From positions 62,001 through 126,000 of the forward strand of contig JBCLBO010000001.1 of the NCBI GenBank assembly GCA_038916785.1: a stretch of DNA of 64,000 bases. Direction: 5' to 3'. Below the pieces are notes generated by a model. It worked only from the letters and a program-made list of their open reading frames with translations. It did not search any database and was not told where the DNA came from. The stretch comes from VFKU01 sp038916785. Its GTDB lineage: Bacteria > Hydrogenedentota > Hydrogenedentia > Hydrogenedentales > GCA-2746185. This document shows, piece after piece, positions 58,921 to 64,000 of this stretch; the first letter of the stretch is position 1, and every line of letters starts with the position of its first letter. The position numbers and the translations under genes are program-made.

Positions 58921-59993
58921 AGAAGTTTTTTCAGAGTCTACTGATCATCGGCGCACTGGCGCTTGTGGGCGCGGGAATCGTCGCGGGGGTGTGGGCCGCG
59001 CAACTGGCCAAGCCCGAGGCGGTCATCGAGAAGCCGGACACGACGACGGCGGTGTCGATTCAGGTGATCGAACCTCGGCGCGTGGAGAACCGCATTTATC
59101 TGACCGGTCTGGTGGAGGCGTGGGAGGCAGTCACGATTAGCGCCGAAATCTCCGGCCAGATTGAGTGGCAGGGTCTGGAGGAGGGCGACCCGGTGGCTAT
59201 GGGCCAGGAGATACTCCGGATTAGTACAACGTCAATTCAGGCGAGGCTCGATCAGGCGCGGGCCGAGCAGACTCTGGGCGCGCAAGACTTCGAGCGCGTG
59301 CATGAATTGCGCGAACGCGGCATCAGTTCGTCTCAAGAATATGATCGCGCATCGGCCAATCGCGACGCGGCGTCGGCGAGGCTTCGCATGGCCGAGATCG
59401 ATTTCGCGCATAGCGTGATCAAGACGCAAATGCCGGGCGTGATCGATCGGCTTTACAACGAAGCGGGTGAATTCGTTGCCGTGGGCAAGCCTTTGGCCAG
59501 GGTGGTCCAGGTCGACAAGCTCAAAGTGCTGGTGGGAATTCCCGAGCGGGATGTTGCGCGTTTCCATACGGGCGATACCGTGGCGGTGCGCTTTGATGCC
59601 ATGCCGGACGACACCTTCGACGCGAAAATTTTCCGCGTCGCCACTACGGCTGAACCCGCCACGCGCACGTTTAGGACGGAGATTGAAGTCACCAACCCGG
59701 CGGGGGTGCTCAAGCCCGGGATGATCGCGGTCGTGGCGCTGGTGCGGGAGGCATTCCCGCAGGCCATAACGGTACCCATGTTTTCCGTGTTGAGCCGTCC
59801 CGAAGGGCTGTTTGTGTTCATCGAGATCGAGGCGAAAGCGGTGATGCGCGCGGTTGACGTGGGTTTCTTTCAGGGCGGCCAGGTGCTCATCACGCGCGGC
59901 TTGAACGCAGGCGACCGGCTCATCTCCGTGGGTCAGCGCTCATTGCGCGACGGCGAAAGCGTGCGGGTCGTCCCGGCGGTGGGCGCGTCGTGA
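58917..59993 (+). CDS. RND efflux periplasmic adaptor subunit
   Basis: The 358-residue membrane-fusion protein has an N-terminal membrane anchor (about 8-30), a lipoyl-like half motif (A-E-I-S-G-Q-I-E-W), a short coiled-coil hairpin (about 105-165), and beta-barrel and membrane-proximal domains (T-G-D-T-V-A-V-R-F-D, L-K-P-G-M-I-A-V-V). It links the inner-membrane pump to an outer-membrane channel. The channel gene is not in the window. Its stop overlaps the pump start (GTGA). Confidence 0.92.
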   Translation: MKKFFQSLLIIGALALVGAGIVAGVWAAQLAKPEAVIEKPDTTTAVSIQVIEPRRVENRIYLTGLVEAWEAVTISAEISGQIEWQGLEEGDPVAMGQEILRISTTSIQARLDQARAEQTLGAQDFERVHELRERGISSSQEYDRASANRDAASARLRMAEIDFAHSVIKTQMPGVIDRLYNEAGEFVAVGKPLARVVQVDKLKVLVGIPERDVARFHTGDTVAVRFDAMPDDTFDAKIFRVATTAEPATRTFRTEIEVTNPAGVLKPGMIAVVALVREAFPQAITVPMFSVLSRPEGLFVFIEIEAKAVMRAVDVGFFQGGQVLITRGLNAGDRLISVGQRSLRDGESVRVVPAVGAS

Positions 59994-62900
59994 AGCTGAC
60001 CGATTTCAGCGTCGATCGGAGCATCACGATAGTGGTGTCGCTCGTGCTCATCGTAGTGGTGGGCCTCTATTGCTGGCGGACGCTTCCGCGCGAGACCGAA
60101 CCCGAGCTCGTCATTCCGATCGCAATGGTGACGGTTCACTACGAGGGCGTGTCTCCGCAGGACATGGAGACGCTGGTGACGATGCCAATCGAGCGCAAGC
60201 TCACCGGCATTTCCGGCGTCAAGAAGGTCACGTCCACGAGCAACGAGGGGATGGCGGCTGTCGTCGTCGAATTCGAAGCGGACGTGAATATCGACGACGC
60301 GATCCAGAAGGTCCGGGACAAGGTCGATATGGCGCGCGGCGAGCTACCCGAAGAGGCCGACGACCCCATTGTCACGGACATCAATACGGCGGAGCAGCCG
60401 ATCATTCAAGTCAACCTGACCGGGCCTATCGATCGGGTCGAGCTGACGCAAATCGCGGAGCGGCTGCAGGACGAGATCGAAGGGTTGCCCGGCATTTTGG
60501 CGGCGGACATCATCGGCGGATTCGAGCGCGAAATTCAGATCGTGGTCGATCCCGCGCGGGCGGCGGGATACGGAGTGTCGCTCGCCGATCTCGCCCAGAT
60601 AGCGTTCCAGGAAAACGTGAATGTGCCCGCAGGCTCGATGGAGATGGGCCAGGGGAAGTACATTTTGCGCGTGCCGGGGGAGATCGCGGGCGCGGACGAT
60701 CTGCGGGACCTTGTTGTCAAACGCGGCGAGACCGGTATCGTCTATCTGCGGGACCTGGCGGAAATTTCGGAGGGGTTCAAGGACCCGCAGAATTACGCCC
60801 GGCTCGATTTCGAGCCGTCGGTTTCCCTCGTGATCCGCAAGCGCGCGGGGGCGGACGTGGTGAAGGTGTCGCAGAGCGTGCATGACTTGCTCGATGAGGC
60901 CAAGAGCATGCTGCCGCCCGAAGTGCGGACCAATGTCACGCTCGACGAGTCCAAACGCATCCATGAAATGGAGCGGCAACTCCTTAACAGCATTCTGAGC
61001 GGACTCATACTGGTGTTCGGCGTCATCCTGATGTTCCTGGGCCCCGCCAACGCCTTTTTCGTGTCGCTGGCGATTCCGCTTTCCATGTTGATTACCTTTA
61101 TCGTGATGTATTTGTACGGCATGACGTTCAACATGGTGTCGCTGTTCAGTCTGATGGTGGCGCTGGGCATGCTGGTGGACAACGGCGTCGTGGTGGTGGA
61201 GAACATTCACCGCTTCATCCAAATGGGGTATTCGCGCATCGAAGCGGCGAAGTTGGGCGCGAGCGAGGTGGCGTGGCCGATCATCGGATCGACGGCGACG
61301 ACGGTGGCCGCCTATTTCCCCTTGATCTTTTGGCCCGGCATGATGGGCAGTTTCATGAGTTTGCTGCCGAAAACGGTCATCATTTGCTTGATCGCCTCGT
61401 TGTTTGTCGGGCTTATGGTCAATCCCGCGCTGGCCTCGCGCTACGCCCGCGTCCGCAGAGCGGCGGCGGGCGAGACGCGCGAATCGCGCACGATGCGGTT
61501 CTACGGATGGGTATTGCGGCGCGCGCTGGAATGGCGGGCAGTGTCGGTCGCGGGGATGGTAGTAATCATTTTGACCATCGTGGGGGTGTGGGCGGCCGGG
61601 GCGCAGTTCGAGTTTCTCAATACCGTCGAGCCGGATCGCGCGAACATAAACATCGAAATGGCGGAAGGCACGAACCTTGACGCGACCAACGCGGTGATCA
61701 AGGCCGTCGAAGAAATCGTCCACGGCGACAAGGACCGCGTGGACTACATCGCTTCGAGCGTGGGTTCGCTCGGGGCCAACGTGCGCGAGGGTATGCCGGG
61801 ATCCAACACCAGCTCGAACAAGAGCAACATCGGCCGCGTGGCCCTCGTGTTTCCCGCGCCCGAGACCATGGATGTAGCGCCCTCGCAAATCGTGGCGCGG
61901 CTTCGGGGTTCATTCGGGGCGATCCCCGGCGCGGAGATCCGGATCGGCCAGACCGTCATGGGGCCGCCGCCTGCGCCACCGGTGAACATCGAGCTGGCGG
62001 GCGAGGATTTTGGCGTCTTGAATGGGATTGCGCAAGAGGTGAAGAAGCGTATTCAGGACGTGAATGGGTTGGTGGATCTGCATGACGACACGGAGCGGGG
62101 CAAGCCCGAGGTGCGGGTCGTGGTCGATCGTCAGAAGGCGAAACTCGCCGGTCTGAACACGCAGTATATCGGCGCGACGGTACAGGCCGCGATTCACGGC
62201 CGCAAGGCGGGCGAGTATCGCGTCGGGGACGATGAGTACGATGTGACGGTGAAATTTCCGAAGTGGTTTCGCGAGGACGTATCCTACGTGGAAGGGATGG
62301 CGCTGACGAACGCGCGCGGCGAAGGCATCCCCTTCTCGTCGGTAGCGCGTCTCGAGTATGGCGTCGGCCCGGGAACAATCAAGCGGATCGATCGCAAGCG
62401 GACGGTGACCGTGATCGGCGAGGCGCAGGGCCGCCCCGGCTCCGAAGTGCTGCAGGAGGTGCGTGAACGCCTGGCGGACCTTCCGCTGCCTGCGGGATAC
62501 ACGCTGTCCTTTACGGGCGAGCGCCAAAATGTCGACGAGTCCGCGGCCTTCATGCAGAACGCGTTTGTGGTCGCCCTGTTGCTGATTTCGCTGCTTTTGA
62601 TTCTGCAATTCAATTCCATTGTTCAAACGTTGATCATCATGTCGGCGGTGATCTTGTCGCTCGGCGGCGTGTTTCTCGGCCTTCTCGCATTCGGCTTGCC
62701 GTTCGGTTTCCTGATGACAGGTATCGGATGCATCAGTCTTTCCGGAATTGTCGTGAACAACGGCATCGTCCTGGTCGACTTTATCAACGTATTGCGCAGG
62801 GAGGGCGTCGCGTTGCACGAGGCGATTATCACTGCCTCGAAGCTGAGACTGCGGCCCGTACTGCTCACGGCGGCCACAACGGTGCTCGGCCTCGCGCCGC

Positions 62901-63136
62901 TGACTTTCGGCGTCAGTATCGATTTCTGGAACCTGAGCATTTCGACCGGCGGCACTCAATCGGCCTTCTGGAAATCGATGGCCGTGGCGCTGGTGTTCGG
63001 ACTTACATTTGCAACGATGTTGACGCTGATAATCGTCCCCGTGTTGTATAGCCTGTCGGTCACTGTACCGCAGCGACTCTTCGGCCGGACGCTGTCGCCG
63101 CCGGCAATCCCCAGTGCGGAGCCGGTCGCCAAGTAG
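59990..63136 (+). CDS. RND efflux pump, inner-membrane permease
   Basis: The start is GTG 59990. The 1048-residue proton-driven transporter has the 12-helix, two-large-loop plan of the HAE family: first helix at about 10-30, porter domain starting V-S-P-Q-D-M-E-T-L-V-T-M-P-I-E-R-K, and helix-4 motif G-M-L-V-D-N-G-V-V-V-V-E-N. There the usual Asp-Asp pair reads Asp-Asn. The second half repeats with V-V-N-N-G-I-V-L-V-D-F. It forms a drug or metabolite exporter with the adaptor and is presumably controlled by the upstream TetR protein. Confidence 0.95.
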   Translation: MKLTDFSVDRSITIVVSLVLIVVVGLYCWRTLPRETEPELVIPIAMVTVHYEGVSPQDMETLVTMPIERKLTGISGVKKVTSTSNEGMAAVVVEFEADVNIDDAIQKVRDKVDMARGELPEEADDPIVTDINTAEQPIIQVNLTGPIDRVELTQIAERLQDEIEGLPGILAADIIGGFEREIQIVVDPARAAGYGVSLADLAQIAFQENVNVPAGSMEMGQGKYILRVPGEIAGADDLRDLVVKRGETGIVYLRDLAEISEGFKDPQNYARLDFEPSVSLVIRKRAGADVVKVSQSVHDLLDEAKSMLPPEVRTNVTLDESKRIHEMERQLLNSILSGLILVFGVILMFLGPANAFFVSLAIPLSMLITFIVMYLYGMTFNMVSLFSLMVALGMLVDNGVVVVENIHRFIQMGYSRIEAAKLGASEVAWPIIGSTATTVAAYFPLIFWPGMMGSFMSLLPKTVIICLIASLFVGLMVNPALASRYARVRRAAAGETRESRTMRFYGWVLRRALEWRAVSVAGMVVIILTIVGVWAAGAQFEFLNTVEPDRANINIEMAEGTNLDATNAVIKAVEEIVHGDKDRVDYIASSVGSLGANVREGMPGSNTSSNKSNIGRVALVFPAPETMDVAPSQIVARLRGSFGAIPGAEIRIGQTVMGPPPAPPVNIELAGEDFGVLNGIAQEVKKRIQDVNGLVDLHDDTERGKPEVRVVVDRQKAKLAGLNTQYIGATVQAAIHGRKAGEYRVGDDEYDVTVKFPKWFREDVSYVEGMALTNARGEGIPFSSVARLEYGVGPGTIKRIDRKRTVTVIGEAQGRPGSEVLQEVRERLADLPLPAGYTLSFTGERQNVDESAAFMQNAFVVALLLISLLLILQFNSIVQTLIIMSAVILSLGGVFLGLLAFGLPFGFLMTGIGCISLSGIVVNNGIVLVDFINVLRREGVALHEAIITASKLRLRPVLLTAATTVLGLAPLTFGVSIDFWNLSISTGGTQSAFWKSMAVALVFGLTFATMLTLIIVPVLYSLSVTVPQRLFGRTLSPPAIPSAEPVAK

Positions 63137-63156
63137 CGCGTTCTGACCTCGCGATC

Positions 63157-63183
63157 GGCGCCCTGGACTCCGGCGCCATTTTT
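63157..63183 (+). terminator. Terminator after the RND operon
   Basis: Stem GGCGCC/GGCGCC with a 9-base loop, followed by ATTTTT, 20 bases after the pump stop codon. Confidence 0.6.
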
Positions 63184-63231
63184 CCGCACAATCACGCCGC
63201 GATCGAGGTATCGCAAGATGAGGATCTCTTC

Positions 63232-64000
63232 ATGGAAGTCATCATCCGGCCGACCGCGGACGCGGCGGCGGGCCTGGTCGCGGCGCTCGTGGCCGCCAGC
63301 GTGCGGGAGAATCCGCGGCTGGTGGTCGGCTTCGCGACGGGCCGAACGATGGAGCGCGTGTACGCCTTGCTCGTGAGCGAGCACCGCGATCGCGGGCTTA
63401 GTTTTTCTGGAATCACCACCTTCAATCTCGATGAATACACCGGGCTGCCCGCCAACAGCCCCGATACGTACCGCAGCTACATGCACGAGCGGTTCTTCCA
63501 GCGCATTGACATCAATCCGGCGAACACGCACCTGCCCGACGGAAACGCCGCCGATTTGGATGCCGAGTGCGCGGCCTACGAAGAACGCATCGTGGCGGCC
63601 GGCGGGATCGACCTGCAACTGCTCGGCATCGGCGCGGTGGGGCACATCGGCTTCAACGAGCCGCTCTCCGCGCTGCGCTCGCGCACGCGGGTGAAGGCGC
63701 TCTCGCCAAAGACCATCGAGCAAAACGCGGCCTCGTTCGGCGGCGATGCAAACAAAGTACCCCGGCGCGCAATCACGATGGGGGTCGGCACGATCCTCGA
63801 CAGCCGCCGCGTGCTGCTGCTCGCCACCGGCTCGGACAAGGCCGAGATCATCGCCAAGGCCGTCGAAGGTCCCGTCACGAGTATGATCTCCGCGTCTGCG
63901 CTGCAATTGCATCCGCGCTGCACGGTCATCGTCGACGAAGCCGCCGCAGTCCGGCTCACCCAGCAGGAATACTACCGCTGGATATTCGCGAACGAGCCCG
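63232..64000 (+). CDS. nagB: Glucosamine-6-phosphate deaminase (3'-truncated by window end)
   Basis: From ATG 63232 (GAGG about 11 bases upstream) the frame stays open to the end of the window, about 256 residues. NagB motifs are clear: V-G-F-A-T-G-R-T-M-E early, F-N-L-D-E-Y-T-G-L, G-I-G-A-V-G-H-I-G-F-N-E-P, and L-S-P-K-T-I-E-Q-N-A. It converts glucosamine-6-phosphate to fructose-6-phosphate and ammonia. The remaining C-terminus lies outside. Confidence 0.93.
   Translation, partial: MEVIIRPTADAAAGLVAALVAASVRENPRLVVGFATGRTMERVYALLVSEHRDRGLSFSGITTFNLDEYTGLPANSPDTYRSYMHERFFQRIDINPANTHLPDGNAADLDAECAAYEERIVAAGGIDLQLLGIGAVGHIGFNEPLSALRSRTRVKALSPKTIEQNAASFGGDANKVPRRAITMGVGTILDSRRVLLLATGSDKAEIIAKAVEGPVTSMISASALQLHPRCTVIVDEAAAVRLTQQEYYRWIFANEP

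Noticed and set aside
60344..61888. Long antisense frame within the RND pump gene
   Set aside because: Its codons mirror the pump, and the composition is His/Arg-rich without domains, as expected for a shadow.

Overview
The window reads as a contiguous piece of the chromosome of a G+C-rich, diderm, aerobic bacterium. The diderm character is shown by a Tad pilus secretin, lipoproteins with lipoboxes, an OmpA-domain protein and an RND efflux pump. Respiration is shown by a haem-copper oxidase. GTG and TTG starts and 4-base start/stop overlaps are common. A copper monooxygenase-like fragment, a DUF2911-type protein, sigma-54 promoters and short intergenic repeats fit uncultured Planctomycetota/Hydrogenedentota-like lineages, but nothing here (no rRNA or tRNA was found) fixes the taxonomy.

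Layout. 1-4540: C-terminal part of a copper type II monooxygenase-like gene, a DUF2911-type secreted protein, then (minus) oxidase subunits I and II. 5195-10132 (minus, visibly less G+C-rich): a tight four-gene cassette of a cytosine-5 DNA methyltransferase, an HD-domain protein, an ORC/CDC6-like P-loop ATPase and a 327-residue protein of unknown function. It looks like an undescribed or little-described anti-invader system. 10219-22908: MDR oxidoreductase, lone MalK-type ABC ATPase, sugar-nucleotide epimerase, GpsA, hotdog thioesterase, then a TPR protein, acyl-CoA dehydrogenase and two acyl-CoA ligases, then an AAA+ regulator that has lost the GAFTGA loop and sits behind a sigma-54-type promoter.

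23386-35570: a complete Tad (Flp pilus) operon behind a second sigma-54-type promoter and two upstream dyads, closed by a strong terminator. It begins with a degenerate GGDEF-like gene and two Flp pilins, and runs through cpaA, tadE, cpaB, cpaC, tadZ, cpaF, tadB, tadC, an OmpA lipoprotein, tadD and tadG. pilT at 49786 is a separate retraction ATPase.

35844-43261 is an accessory and decaying zone. It holds two broken VOC-family genes, an FAD-linked oxidase, an operon of four or five small winged-helix-like proteins plus an HNH nuclease under one promoter with an operator-like dyad, and a DUF4143-type ATPase flanked by two copies of a truncated cupin 5' end and by palindromic repeats.

43262-64000: tRNA nucleotidyltransferase coupled to a DUF2339 membrane protein, a 52-residue membrane protein, HemE, a REP-flanked RAYT transposase next to a truncated dihaem cytochrome gene, PilT, FabI, IlvE, a class II aldolase, a cluster of envelope proteins of unknown role, an acyltransferase, a TetR-adaptor-RND pump operon and the start of NagB. 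Many intergenic gaps are mosaics of a few repeat families that recur across the window.
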